Shown here: positions 7,270-14,807 of the stretch, one piece after another
Layout: each line of letters starts with the position of its first letter
How positions within the stretch are numbered: position 1 is the first letter of the stretch
NCBI RefSeq assembly: GCF_002198095.1
Contig: NZ_NHMK01000020.1
Coordinates: 179,131-243,130, forward strand
Reading direction: 5' to 3'
From: Deinococcus indicus
GTDB taxonomy: Bacteria > Deinococcota > Deinococci > Deinococcales > Deinococcaceae
Length of the DNA: 64,000 nucleotides
The notes under the pieces: generated by a model
Seen by the model: the letters and a program-made list of their open reading frames with translations, nothing else
Told to the model about the DNA's origin: nothing
The model's database searches: none
Made by a program: the position numbers and the translations under genes

Positions 7270-8094
7270 TCATGCCTGGATTTCCCCGGCGAGGTTCAGG
7301 ACGGCTTTTTTGAGCCAGTCGGCGGGTTCGCCGGAGGCGATGGTCGCGTGGGTGTGCGTGTCGATCACGAGGGCGTGCGCTTTGGGGTTGCCGCTGGGGT
7401 CGCGTTTGATGACGATGCGGAGTTCCTGGGTGTCGGTGAGGTGCTGCTGGGCGTAGGTGAGGCACCAGTCGGTCCAGCCTCCCCGGCCGGTGCTGCTGGC
7501 CTGCTGCCGGCTGTCTTCGATGTGCTGCTTCTGGCGTTGCAGTCGTTCGTGCGTGCCGGTGCTGACGTTCTCGGCGATCGCGGCGGCGCGTTGCTCACCG
7601 GTCAGGGTGTGCAGGGGGACCTCGGCGCCGGTGTCGGGGTGCTGGACGGTGGCGTGCGCGTCGATGCTGGCGGCCACTTCCGCTGCGGCCTTGACCTGGC
7701 TGGTGGTGGGCTTGTCGCTGCCGGTCGCGGTCTTCAGGTACTGGGCGACAGCGACGATCTGTTCGGGTTCCAGGTGCTGAACGACCTTCGCCGCTTCTTT
7801 CAGCTCCCGCGCCTGCCGTTCGTTCTCCGGCTGTAAACCGATGGTTGACAGGGCGTGCGTGGTTTCGGCCGCGTCGATGAGTTGCTGGGCGCGCTGGCGG
7901 GACCAGCCCCACACCTGCTCGCAGTAATCACCGAAGGTGCGGTGCGCGGCGCGGTACAGGCGCTGGTCGCGGATGGTCAGGAGGGCTTCTCCGACGGTCA
8001 CGAAGCCGTGCCAGCCGCCACGGATGGTGCTCTCGAGCTGGGTGAGGGTGGTCTGCTCTTGGGTGGTGAGGGGTTCAGGGGTGGGGTGAGTCAT
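7270..8094 (-). CDS. Phage DNA-binding-like protein (ParB/KorB-like helical domain)
   Basis: ATG 8094 has AGGTGACCCTTG upstream. The protein is 274 residues. Residues about 26-75 contain the pattern VGEALLTIRDQRLYR ... TFGDYCEQVWGWSRQRAQQLI, common in phage and plasmid proteins thought to bind DNA by a helix-turn-helix. The rest is helical with a long charged middle and a C-terminal alpha/beta part. It lies in the early operon between replication genes and the RusA region. A role in replication or partition-like control is plausible but inferred. Confidence 0.6.
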   Translation of the reverse strand: MTHPTPEPLTTQEQTTLTQLESTIRGGWHGFVTVGEALLTIRDQRLYRAAHRTFGDYCEQVWGWSRQRAQQLIDAAETTHALSTIGLQPENERQARELKEAAKVVQHLEPEQIVAVAQYLKTATGSDKPTTSQVKAAAEVAASIDAHATVQHPDTGAEVPLHTLTGEQRAAAIAENVSTGTHERLQRQKQHIEDSRQQASSTGRGGWTDWCLTYAQQHLTDTQELRIVIKRDPSGNPKAHALVIDTHTHATIASGEPADWLKKAVLNLAGEIQA

Positions 8095-8140
8095 CAAGGG
8101 TCACCTGGGGGCCGCCAGGTGCGCGGCCCCGTGTGTCTGG

Positions 8141-8983
8141 TCAGTCGGCGGCGGGGTCGGTGTCGCCCAGGGGGAACGGGAGGTCCTCGCCGGGTTCTTT
8201 CGGGTGCAGGGGGATGGTCGGGCGGGGCGGGACGGGGTTCAGGGCGGCGGCGAGGGCTTCCCAGTGCAGGAGCAGGGTGCCCCGCATGCTGGCGAGGTCC
8301 TGCTCGGGGGTGGTGGTCTGGTCGTCCCAGTCGCTCGGGTCGATCTGGATGAGTTGCAGCAGGGTGTACACGCCCGCGCGGTCTGCCTGGGCGACGTGCG
8401 CGGCCACGCGGTCGTAGGCGGCGTTGCCGGCGGTCGGAGCGGTTGCCTGGGGCGCTTCCCGCGGCGTGTCGGTCAGGAGCGGCTGGGCGCCCAGCTCGGC
8501 CATCAGCTGCGTGTGGTCCTGCTCCAACTGCCGGTTCGCGGTGAGTTCTGCGAGGATCTGCGCGTCGGTCTGTTCTTCCAGGGTGGGCATGTCCCCGACC
8601 GTGCACTCGAGGCTGCAGCTGGCTTCGAACAGCACGGCGGACGTCAGGCCCGCCTGTTCCAGGGCCTCCTGGGACACGCGGGTGGTGAACTTCGTCTTCG
8701 GTCCCTCCGCGACGGTGGTGAGGTTCCCCTGGAGGGTCGTGGTGACCAGGATGCCGGGCAGGTGCTCGCCGGACAGGCGGGGGCAGATCTCGAGTTTCAG
8801 GCCGCCCGTGTCGGCCGCGCCGAACAGGACGTGGGCGTGGTCGAGTTCGAACTTCCGTTCGGGCCGGGCGCCGAGCGCGAAGGCCCATTTGATGTCGTGG
8901 ACCCAGCCGGTCTCGCGGACGTCTTTGGAGGTCAGGCCGAGGAATTCGAGGCTGTACAGGCCGTACGTGCGGTGGGTGGTCAT
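8141..8983 (-). CDS. Hypothetical phage early protein, 280 residues
   Basis: The start is well supported (GGAGGAACCCACCC before ATG 8983). The N-terminal half is a mixed alpha/beta domain with two Cys close together (SCSLEC). The C-terminal half is helical and ends in a Pro/Asp-rich tail. No motif identifies a function. It is co-directional with the recombination and replication genes and may be an accessory to them. Phages commonly encode host-takeover or nuclease-inhibitor proteins here, but nothing visible supports one. Confidence 0.6.
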   Translation of the reverse strand: MTTHRTYGLYSLEFLGLTSKDVRETGWVHDIKWAFALGARPERKFELDHAHVLFGAADTGGLKLEICPRLSGEHLPGILVTTTLQGNLTTVAEGPKTKFTTRVSQEALEQAGLTSAVLFEASCSLECTVGDMPTLEEQTDAQILAELTANRQLEQDHTQLMAELGAQPLLTDTPREAPQATAPTAGNAAYDRVAAHVAQADRAGVYTLLQLIQIDPSDWDDQTTTPEQDLASMRGTLLLHWEALAAALNPVPPRPTIPLHPKEPGEDLPFPLGDTDPAAD

Positions 8984-9005
8984 GGGTGGGTTCCTCCAGT
9001 GGGGG

Positions 9006-9212
9006 TCAGCGGGGGCAGTGGTGGTGGACGGGGATCCAGACGGTCACGTCTCGCCCGGCGGGGCTGACGTGGTGGTACAGGCGGGGTTCCTGGCCGCACC
9101 TGGCGCAGGTGGCGGACGCGGCGCGGTTGAGTTCGAGGGGACCGTCAGGTGCGGCACCCAGGGCAGCGGCGAAGGTGACAGGGCGGCCAATGCGACGGTC
9201 ACTGGAGTACAC
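9006..9212 (-). CDS. Small putative zinc-binding protein, 68 residues
   Basis: GTG 9212 is preceded by GGAGGCTCCCC. The second half carries CARCG and a distal HHHC motif separated by a beta-rich linker, a plausible CxxC...H/C zinc site. The gene overlaps the 3' end of the upstream gene by 14 bp, as expected for a coupled phage operon. Function unknown. Confidence 0.6.
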   Translation of the reverse strand: MYSSDRRIGRPVTFAAALGAAPDGPLELNRAASATCARCGQEPRLYHHVSPAGRDVTVWIPVHHHCPR

Positions 9213-9684
9213 GGGGAGCCTCCACGGGGGCGCCGGGGAGGGCAGGGGTGCGGGCGGCGGCCTGCTGGGCGAGTTCGGACGTGTAGCGGGTCACGAATTC
9301 CTTTTTCAGGAAGTCCAGTTGCTTCGTTTCGACGTGCCCGAGGGGTTGGCCGTGCGTGACGGAGTTCAGCAGGCGGCGCTCGAGGCTGCCGGGTTCGGTG
9401 ATCTGTTCGCCCCGGCGCATGCGGTCCATGCAGGTGTCCCACGCGGCGATGGCCTGCAGGTGGAAGCCCTGCGAGCCGGTGCCGAGATCGATCAGGCGCT
9501 GGGGGCTGGGGAAGAACGTGTCCAGGCGGAACGCGGCGCGGCAGGCGTCCGCGAACTGCGTTTCGGTGAGTTCGGCGGTGAGGATGTCGCGGTAGATCTT
9601 GACGGTCTGCGCGTTGTGCTTGCGGCTGAAGCGGTCTTCGAGGACTGTCCAGGCGGCGGCGAACTGGGCGTCAGAAAATGGCAC
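9199..9684 (-). CDS. Helicase-loader-like phage replication protein
   Basis: The 161-residue protein is helical. Its segment with IYRDILTAELTETQF, a following ACRAAFR and then TFFPSPQRLIDLG resembles small helicase loaders and replication accessory proteins of siphophages. It directly follows, and overlaps by 14 bp, the winged-helix replisome organizer, the usual initiator-loader order. It starts at GTG 9684 behind GGAGGACACCC. It would deliver the host replicative helicase to the phage origin. The family match is by pattern only. Confidence 0.55.
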   Translation of the reverse strand: MPFSDAQFAAAWTVLEDRFSRKHNAQTVKIYRDILTAELTETQFADACRAAFRLDTFFPSPQRLIDLGTGSQGFHLQAIAAWDTCMDRMRRGEQITEPGSLERRLLNSVTHGQPLGHVETKQLDFLKKEFVTRYTSELAQQAAARTPALPGAPVEAPRVLQ

Positions 9685-10693
9685 GGGTGTCCTCCTGCAG
9701 CGCGGCGTACACGTCGCTCGCTCGCTGCGCGGCCTGCTCGTTGGCGGCCTGCGTGGTCTGGGGGCGGGGGGTGAATTTCACGACGTGCGCGGCCCGGAGC
9801 GGAAAGAGTCCCTGCCAGCCGTTCTCGATGCTGGTCCGGATCACGTCCACCGGCGGGTGGCCTTCGGCGGCGAGGGCGCGGAGTTTGTTGAACATGCCGG
9901 TGGCGGTGCTGGGCGCGGTGGTCAGGCGGCGTTCGCGGCGGTACTGGAGCCACGCGGCCCAGGCGTCCGTGAGCCCGGGCACGGCGGCGAGGTCGGCGGG
10001 CAACTCGGGCAGCGGGGCGGCCGCGCGGCGCCGGGCGGCCGGAACTTTTTGCTTGTCCGTGGCGCCTGGTTCACGGCGTGCGGGGTGGGTGGTCTGAACT
10101 TCACCGGTGAGGGGCAGGTCCGGAGTTGCCGCGACAGCGGCCTCGCCGTCAGGCGAGCAGGGGTCTTGCGGGAGGTCGGTGGTGGGTGCAACTTCAACCA
10201 CCGGCGCGGCGCCGTTCCGCGCTTCTGCCCCCTGGGGGGTAGGGGGGTTGTTCTGTTCTTCTTTCCTTTCTTCTTTTCTTCCTTTCTTCAGGGGACTGGG
10301 AACGCTGTCCAGTTCGCTGTTTTCCGGATTCCGGGCGGGGTCTTTTTGCAGACCCTTTGCAGTGGCCTTGCGCGGGGCTTGCGCGGCCCTTGCGTCCGCC
10401 TTGCCCTGTTCCGTCCAGGCGAGCGCACCTGCCCGGACCTGCGCGGGGGTGAGTCGGCTGGCGGCGTCCGGGGCACAGTGCAGGCCGTCGAGGGTCAGGA
10501 CCAGGCCCCGGTCCCGCAGTCGCTCGAGGCTGCTGCGGACCGTGCGCGGGTCGATTTCCAGGGCGTACGTGAGCTGGGCGGTGGTGTAGGTGTTGTCCCG
10601 GTAGTGGCGGTAGCGGATCAGGCGCTTGAAGACCTTCGCGTCGGCCATGAGCGTCAACTGCTCTTCGGCGTCCAGCGCCCAGTTGGGCAGCAT
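9671..10693 (-). CDS. Phage replisome organizer (winged-helix N-terminus, DnaD-like C-terminus)
   Basis: ATG 10693 with GGAGAGGACACC upstream gives 340 residues. An ATG at 10750 overlapping the bet stop is an alternative start. Residues about 10-80 form a winged helix (TTAQLTYALEIDPRTVRSSL). A long low-complexity linker rich in Lys/Glu/Pro follows. The C-terminal domain (about 225-315) carries the SIENGWQGLFP signature typical of DnaD/replisome-organizer proteins. It would bind the phage origin and recruit the loader encoded next. The pyrimidine-rich plus strand near 10255-10290 is just the Lys/Glu linker read in reverse. Confidence 0.75.
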   Translation of the reverse strand: MLPNWALDAEEQLTLMADAKVFKRLIRYRHYRDNTYTTAQLTYALEIDPRTVRSSLERLRDRGLVLTLDGLHCAPDAASRLTPAQVRAGALAWTEQGKADARAAQAPRKATAKGLQKDPARNPENSELDSVPSPLKKGRKEERKEEQNNPPTPQGAEARNGAAPVVEVAPTTDLPQDPCSPDGEAAVAATPDLPLTGEVQTTHPARREPGATDKQKVPAARRRAAAPLPELPADLAAVPGLTDAWAAWLQYRRERRLTTAPSTATGMFNKLRALAAEGHPPVDVIRTSIENGWQGLFPLRAAHVVKFTPRPQTTQAANEQAAQRASDVYAALQEDTRAIF

Positions 10694-10746
10694 GGTGTCC
10701 TCTCCGCGCCGGAGGGTCGTGTGGACGCCGGGAATCTGGACGGCGG

Positions 10747-11898
10747 TCATGCGGAGTACCGCGCGGCGCGGCGCGCCTCCGTGAGGGCCTGGGCCGCCTC
10801 GTCGTTGCTGAGGGTGCTGAGCGCGTCGAGGAGGATGTCCGCCTGCGCCTCGGTCAGTTCGGTGGTCCGGACGGGGAGGGGGCTGTTCAGCAGGTATGCC
10901 CAGAGGGCGGCGCGGTCCTCGCTGCCCGTCGCCCCGGCGCGGCCCGCGTGGGCGCACAGGGCTTTGCGTTGCCCGTCGGTGAGCAGCGCTTCGGCGGGGA
11001 CGGGGGTGGGCTGTTCAGGCTGAGCCTGGGGAGCAGGCTCAGCGTGCTTCAGGCCCAGTGCCTTCAGGTCGGCGTGGCACGCGCGGGCCGCCTCGGTGGT
11101 GGTGCGCCAGGGGTACGCGTCGAGGACCTGCTGCACGTCCTCGGCCGGGGCGACCTTCCGGACGCGGGTGGCCATCTCCGCGATGCTGACCGCCCAACGT
11201 TGCAGGACTTCCTCCTGCTGCGGATCAAGGAGGGTGCGGACCGGGGTGCCGGCCTCCTGCTGAACTTCGCGGGTCACGTCCACGGTCCGGGCGGGGCGCT
11301 CTTCCCGTCCGTTCTCCGCCTGGGCCATCTCCTCGGTCGTGTACAGGCCGCTCATGTCCTGCGGGAACGCCTTACGCAACGCGAGCGCTTCGGCCACCTT
11401 GGCGAGCATCAGGTCCGGCATCTTCGTCCACATCGGACCGGGCCGCCCGTCGCGGTTCGTCTGCACGTACGAGTCCCAGCGCGCCACCGCCCATAGCGGC
11501 TCGCGGAAGTCACCGCGCAGTACCCCGACCTTCGCCGCAGCGGGGGGCGTGCCTTCCAGCCACACTTCGCGCCACTGGCCGTCCTTCCCGCACCAGAGGG
11601 GACCCATCTGCCCGGCGTACTTGCCGCTGCGCTCGGCGATCAGGCGCAGGCCGTCGATGCTGACCTGTACGCCCATGACTTCGCGTTTCTCCTTGGCGTC
11701 CCAGCGTTTGATGGCGTAGATCTGCCGGGCGAACGGGTCGAGTCCGGTGCGGTCGCACTGCTGCACGAACAGGTTCAGTTCATCGTCGGTGGCGTTGCGC
11801 GCGATGGTCCGCTTGATCAGGTCGATCTGCTCGCGGGTCAGACCCGGCTGCGGGTACGCGAGGGGGAGGTTGGGGCGGGGGTACTCGAGGGCGGTCAT
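10747..11898 (-). CDS. bet: Phage recombination protein Bet (RecT/Red-beta-type annealase)
   Basis: This 383-residue ssDNA-annealing protein has a family core within about residues 20-200: [23 protein letters not shown], then [19 protein letters not shown], then [21 protein letters not shown]. These match the Bet/RecT family closely. It would pair complementary ends during phage recombination and replication. The C-terminal ~180 residues are helical and variable. No obvious phage exonuclease partner is adjacent. The start overlaps the previous gene by 4 bp (ATGA). Confidence 0.92.
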   Translation of the reverse strand: MTALEYPRPNLPLAYPQPGLTREQIDLIKRTIARNATDDELNLFVQQCDRTGLDPFARQIYAIKRWDAKEKREVMGVQVSIDGLRLIAERSGKYAGQMGPLWCGKDGQWREVWLEGTPPAAAKVGVLRGDFREPLWAVARWDSYVQTNRDGRPGPMWTKMPDLMLAKVAEALALRKAFPQDMSGLYTTEEMAQAENGREERPARTVDVTREVQQEAGTPVRTLLDPQQEEVLQRWAVSIAEMATRVRKVAPAEDVQQVLDAYPWRTTTEAARACHADLKALGLKHAEPAPQAQPEQPTPVPAEALLTDGQRKALCAHAGRAGATGSEDRAALWAYLLNSPLPVRTTELTEAQADILLDALSTLSNDEAAQALTEARRAARYSA

Positions 11899-12158
11899 GA
11901 CGGCCGTCCTTTGACGTACCCGTCATCGCCACGCACGGCCGCGCGGGCGTCAAGGGCGCGGACGAGGCGGCCGGCGTGAACGTGCGTGCCGTGCCCCCGG
12001 CGGTCGTGGGTGCCCTGCGCGCCCTGGCAGGGGCCGCAGGTGTCCGTGCAGCTGGGCTCCCCGCAGATCTGGCAGTCGGGGAGGATGGGCGCGGCGCGGT
12101 ACAGGAACGCGGCGATCAGCAGGCAGGCGGCAATGAACAGAGCGGCAGTCAGGATCAT
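11895..12158 (-). CDS. Small membrane-anchored Cys-rich protein
   Basis: ATG 12158 has AAGGAAG upstream; the longer frame to 12227 lacks support. One N-terminal transmembrane helix ([19 protein letters not shown]) is followed by a Cys/His cluster ([16 protein letters not shown]) that could bind zinc or form disulfides, then a basic tail. It is coupled to bet by a 4-bp overlap. Function unknown. Confidence 0.6.
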   Translation of the reverse strand: MILTAALFIAACLLIAAFLYRAAPILPDCQICGEPSCTDTCGPCQGAQGTHDRRGHGTHVHAGRLVRALDARAAVRGDDGYVKGRPS

Positions 12159-12171
12159 GGGCAGCACTTCC

Positions 12172-12396
12172 TTAGCGGCGCGCGTCGCAGGACGGGCAGA
12201 GGGCGTGACCTTCGGGCTTGCGTTCACCGCACGCGCAGCGCAGCGCGTCCCAGTGACCCGCCTCGATGGCGGCCAGTTGGTCGAGTTCCGCCAGGAGTTC
12301 CGCCCGGCGCGCCTCGATGCGGGTCAGGGCGGCGGCCCGATCGGCGGGCGTGAGGGGGGCGGCGCTCGTCGCGGCGCGCTGCTCGGCGGCCGTCAC
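12172..12396 (-). CDS. Small coiled-coil / zinc-ribbon protein, 74 residues
   Basis: It starts at GTG 12396, whose GTGA overlaps the stop of the 41-residue gene upstream. The N-terminal 45 residues form a helical coiled coil (ALTRIEARRAELLAELDQL). The C-terminus carries CACGERKPEGHALCPSC, two CxC/CxxC pairs typical of a zinc ribbon. It is probably a small DNA- or RNA-polymerase-binding regulator; the target is unknown. Confidence 0.6.
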   Translation of the reverse strand: MTAAEQRAATSAAPLTPADRAAALTRIEARRAELLAELDQLAAIEAGHWDALRCACGERKPEGHALCPSCDARR

Positions 12397-12518
12397 GACA
12401 GCACCGCCAGCAGCAGGCCCGGCAGGGCCAGCAGGACCAGGGCGACGGGCACGGCGGGGCTCTGGCAGAGTGCCTGCGTGATCAGCAGCTGTAGGAAGGC
12501 GGGCAGGAAGCGGTTCAC
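12393..12518 (-). CDS. 41-residue hydrophobic micro-protein
   Basis: This short gene is supported by exact coupling: its GTG start overlaps the TGA of the upstream gene (GTGA), and its TGA overlaps the GTG of the downstream gene (GTGA). It begins MNRFLPAFLQLLITQ and its second half is one transmembrane helix (VALVLLALPGLLLAVL). Function unknown. Confidence 0.6.
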   Translation of the reverse strand: MNRFLPAFLQLLITQALCQSPAVPVALVLLALPGLLLAVLS

Positions 12519-12784
12519 GCGGCGCCCCAGGGGAACGCGGGCGCCGGCAGCAGCGGCAGGGTGCGGGTCTCGCTGAGCAGGGTGCGCTGGGCGGCCGTGC
12601 GCAGCAGGTAGTCGGCGCGCTGGGGGGTGGTGGGCTGCCCGTCCACCTGGGCAGTGAGGTGCCCGGCGTGATCGGCGCTGAGGGTGACAGTGTGCGTGGT
12701 GGTCATGACGACCACGCGGTCCATCTCGTGCGCGGTGGTGACCGTCCAGGTGCGGGTGATATTGCGGGGCTTGTCCTGTATCAT
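12515..12784 (-). CDS. Hypothetical phage protein, 89 residues
   Basis: ATG 12784 has GAGGAGACCCACAC upstream. The product is beta-rich (VTTAHEMDRVVVMTTTHTVTL) with a helical, Leu-rich C-terminus. It overlaps the next micro-gene by 4 bp. It belongs to the chain of small early genes downstream of the Cro-like gene. No family is recognised. Confidence 0.6.
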   Translation of the reverse strand: MIQDKPRNITRTWTVTTAHEMDRVVVMTTTHTVTLSADHAGHLTAQVDGQPTTPQRADYLLRTAAQRTLLSETRTLPLLPAPAFPWGAA

Positions 12785-12850
12785 GTGTGGGTCTCCTCTT
12801 CCCCCCGTTGAGCCGTTGAGCCGGCTGTGATGCGGGGGGGTCTTTGCTGT

Positions 12851-12991
12851 TCAGGCGGGTTTGGGTTTGGTGTTTGCGGCCGCTTCGCGCTTCTGGCGGC
12901 CCAGTTCAGCGGCGCGATGCAGGATGACCAGCACGCGCTGGGCGGCCTCCGGGTCCTTACGGGTCGTGATGACGGGCTTCTTGGTGGTCAT
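12851..12991 (-). CDS. 46-residue basic micro-protein
   Basis: ATG 12991 is preceded by GAGGGAAGGT, a good ribosome binding site. The sequence is helical and basic (MTTKKPVITTRKDPEAAQRV, ending in a Lys/Pro tail). It is the first gene of the leftward early operon after the Cro-like regulator and lies just downstream of the operator-like site at 13011-13026. It could be a small antirepressor or anti-host factor; nothing in the sequence proves this. Confidence 0.55.
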   Translation of the reverse strand: MTTKKPVITTRKDPEAAQRVLVILHRAAELGRQKREAAANTKPKPA

Positions 12992-13005
12992 ACCTTCCCT
13001 CTCTT

Positions 13006-13221
13006 TCAACTAACTGCTACCAGTAAGTCAGTAGGCTGACAGATGAGTGCGCTGGCGAATTCGCTCAATCGGACGACGTCTATGACGGTTTTGCCGTTTT
13101 CCACGATGCTGATATAGCCCTCTCGTTTCGCGTTCTTCACCACCTTTTCGGCAAGCTCGGCCTGCGTCATGCCCAGCGCCTCTCGCCGGGCCCTGATGTT
13201 GCGTCCGATGGTTTCCTGCAT
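13006..13221 (-). CDS. Cro-like XRE-family repressor
   Basis: The 71-residue protein is little more than one XRE helix-turn-helix: IGRNIRARREALGMTQAELAEKV, a YISIVENGKTVID stretch, then a dimerisation helix. That is Cro size. It is transcribed away from the CI-type gene at 13373. The start lies six bases after the -10 box of a near-consensus promoter whose spacer contains a perfect 16-bp palindrome. The last codons of the gene contain a second, near-identical operator. It probably turns off the lysogeny arm during lytic growth. Confidence 0.85.
   Translation of the reverse strand: MQETIGRNIRARREALGMTQAELAEKVVKNAKREGYISIVENGKTVIDVVRLSEFASALICQPTDLLVAVS
13011..13026. promoter_or_regulatory. 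Operator copy inside the 3' end of the cro-like gene
   Basis: TAACTGCTACCAGTAA matches the perfect palindrome at 13231-13246 at 14 of 16 positions. It overlaps the last codons of the Cro-like gene and sits 20 bp upstream of the 46-residue gene, where it could control the leftward early operon. Confidence 0.7.
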
Positions 13222-13227
13222 GAGTCA

Positions 13228-13256
13228 AGGTTACTGCTAGCAGTAAGTTATGTCAA
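13228..13256 (-). promoter_or_regulatory. Cro promoter with embedded 16-bp palindromic operator
   Basis: Read on the minus strand, a perfect -35 TTGACA (13251-13256) and a -10 TAACCT (13228-13233) are 17 bp apart, and ATG follows six bases later (leaderless). The spacer and -10 are covered by TTACTGCTAGCAGTAA (13231-13246), a perfect palindrome. A bound repressor would therefore block RNA polymerase. Confidence 0.85.
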
Positions 13257-13295
13257 CGCCTTACCGTTACGCGGATTCTAACTTTGGGAACTATT

Positions 13296-13308
13296 CCTTA
13301 CCGTAAGG
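13296..13308. promoter_or_regulatory. Second-type operator upstream of CI-like gene
   Basis: CCTTACCGTAAGG is a 13-bp palindrome with one central base. A partial copy (CCTTACCGTTAC) lies at 13259-13270. Its CTTAC half-site recalls that of the 13231 operator. The pair lies between the divergent regulators and probably controls the rightward lysogeny genes. Confidence 0.55.
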
Positions 13309-13372
13309 CGTAAGCGGGGCTGTGATGACTTACTACCAGCCACAAGCCCCCCGCACCTACTGGGGAGGAACT

Positions 13373-13828
13373 GTGGACGCGAAGGCAGCAGGAAAAATCA
13401 TGCAGGCGCACCGGAAGCGCAAAGGGCTGACGCAGGACCAGGTCGTAGAGCAATCGACCGTCCCGACCCCCCAGTACCTCAGCGCACTGGAAAACGGCAG
13501 ATACGACGTGCGCAACAGTGAGCACTTCCGAAGCCTGATCAGCGTCTACGGCCTCACCGCAGACCAAGTGGCAGAAATCAGCCCTGATGCAGTGATCACC
13601 GTTGCATCACCAGAAATTACGCGGCCTACTCGACATGTCAGTCTCCCGCAGGGACTGCAGGAGGCGGTCGAGTTGCACGGGAAGCGGTACAGCGACCTGC
13701 GCGACCCCACCTGGCAGAACTACCTCGCCGGGTTCCGCTGGCGCGAAGGCGAACCCGAAGAACCCGAAGCGTGGCTCGACCTGTACCGCGACCTCATCCG
13801 CGCCGGCGTGGTCCCCGGGAGCAACTGA
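13373..13828 (+). CDS. CI-like XRE-family repressor
   Basis: Start is placed at GTG 13373 because GGGGAGGAACT precedes it and the HTH then begins at once (AAGKIMQAHRKRKGLTQDQVV). Starts at 13322/13325 would add a 17-residue tail. The protein is 151 residues: an XRE domain to about residue 65, then a C-terminal region with a WQNYLAGFRW motif. It lacks the LexA-type Ser-Lys peptidase domain, so it cannot self-cleave. The metallopeptidase encoded three bases downstream probably inactivates it, as ImmA does ImmR in ICEBs1. Confidence 0.85.
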   Translation: MDAKAAGKIMQAHRKRKGLTQDQVVEQSTVPTPQYLSALENGRYDVRNSEHFRSLISVYGLTADQVAEISPDAVITVASPEITRPTRHVSLPQGLQEAVELHGKRYSDLRDPTWQNYLAGFRWREGEPEEPEAWLDLYRDLIRAGVVPGSN

Positions 13829-13830
13829 CC

Positions 13831-14469
13831 TTGCGAGACGCCACGCACGCCGCCATTCAGTACGCCCTGAACGAGCACGAGCGGGCCGACTGGACCACCC
13901 AACCCGACCGCCTCTGCTGGGCCCTCGGCATCCGGATTATCGCGGGGAAACGCAGCAGCGCCCACGCCGGCCCCCCCGCCATCATCACGCTGGCCCGCGA
14001 ACACTACGCGCCCCGCCAGCGATTCACCATGCACCACGAAATCGCGCACGTCCTCATCCAACGCGCCGGACTGGAAGACGCCATCCTCGCCGAAGTGGAC
14101 GACGAAGACGCGCACCGGCACCTGGAAGCCGTCACGAACTACATCGCGTCCCTGCTCGTCATGCCGGACGTCATGATTAACCACGCGCTCGACACGTACG
14201 GCCAGCACCCCGAAACCATCCTGACCATCCAGCAGATCGCCCGCGTCAGCCTGGGCGCCGCACTGCGCCGCTTCACGTACGCCCAGCGCGGCGGCGTCAC
14301 CACCCTCCTGACCAGCGGCGCGTACATCTCGGACCTGGCCAGCACCGACCCGTACAACCGCCTGCACCGCCACCAACGCCTCCCGGACATCGCAGCCGCA
14401 CTCCCCGGCGCGCAGTTGCTCAGCCTCCCCTCTACCCGCAGACGCACCCTCGCCGTACTGGCCATGTAA
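13831..14469 (+). CDS. immA: ImmA/IrrE-family metallopeptidase (anti-repressor)
   Basis: The 212-residue protein has the zinc-peptidase motif HEIAH at about residues 69-73, within MHHEIAHVLIQRAG. A following helix with acidic residues supplies the third ligand, and a C-terminal DNA-signal-sensing-like region follows. The best start is TTG 13831, three bases after the repressor stop. In the ImmA/IrrE family, which includes Deinococcus PprI/IrrE that cleaves DdrO, such enzymes cut XRE repressors on DNA damage. The adjacency to the XRE gene makes it the likely induction switch of this prophage. Confidence 0.88.
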   Translation: MRDATHAAIQYALNEHERADWTTQPDRLCWALGIRIIAGKRSSAHAGPPAIITLAREHYAPRQRFTMHHEIAHVLIQRAGLEDAILAEVDDEDAHRHLEAVTNYIASLLVMPDVMINHALDTYGQHPETILTIQQIARVSLGAALRRFTYAQRGGVTTLLTSGAYISDLASTDPYNRLHRHQRLPDIAAALPGAQLLSLPSTRRRTLAVLAM

Positions 14470-14477
14470 AAGGACGC

Positions 14478-14807
14478 ATGACCGAACACACCCCACACCC
14501 AAACTGGCGAAAAAGACGACAGAGACCCCACATCCCACCACCCCCACCCGACCAGCCCCTCACCCCACGCGAATGGCTCCGCCACATCCGCACCCACCAC
14601 GACCTCACCATCGACGAAGTCACCGAACGCATCAACCAGTACCACCCCTGCACCAAAAGCTTCCTCAATCACCTCGAATGCGGCCACATCTCAATCCCCA
14701 ACCTCAGCCCGGAGAAGAAAGACGCCCTGCAGCGCGTATTCAACCTCACCGAAGAGGAATGGGCGCACGGCACCTCCGGCAACGCCACCATCAAGGACAT
14801 CGGGTGA
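14478..14807 (+). CDS. HTH-like small protein, 109 residues
   Basis: ATG 14478 has AAAAGGACGC upstream and lies 8 bp after immA. A Pro-rich N-terminal tail of about 30 residues is followed by a degenerate XRE-like helix-turn-helix (PREWLRHIRTHHDLTIDEV ... KSFLNHLECGH ... LQRVFNLTEEEW). It could be an additional regulator of the lysogeny arm or of the darTG cassette that follows. The family is not certain. Confidence 0.6.
   Translation: MTEHTPHPNWRKRRQRPHIPPPPPDQPLTPREWLRHIRTHHDLTIDEVTERINQYHPCTKSFLNHLECGHISIPNLSPEKKDALQRVFNLTEEEWAHGTSGNATIKDIG

Noticed and set aside
10255..10290. Pyrimidine-rich tract resembling a regulatory or origin element
   Set aside because: It is the reverse strand of Lys/Glu codons in the linker of the replisome organizer (LKKGRKEERKEEQ), so coding explains it.
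13201..13320. A full radiation/desiccation response motif near the phage regulators
   Set aside because: Only one half (TTGACATAA) is present, and it coincides with a -35 box; the complete 17-bp palindrome is not found here.
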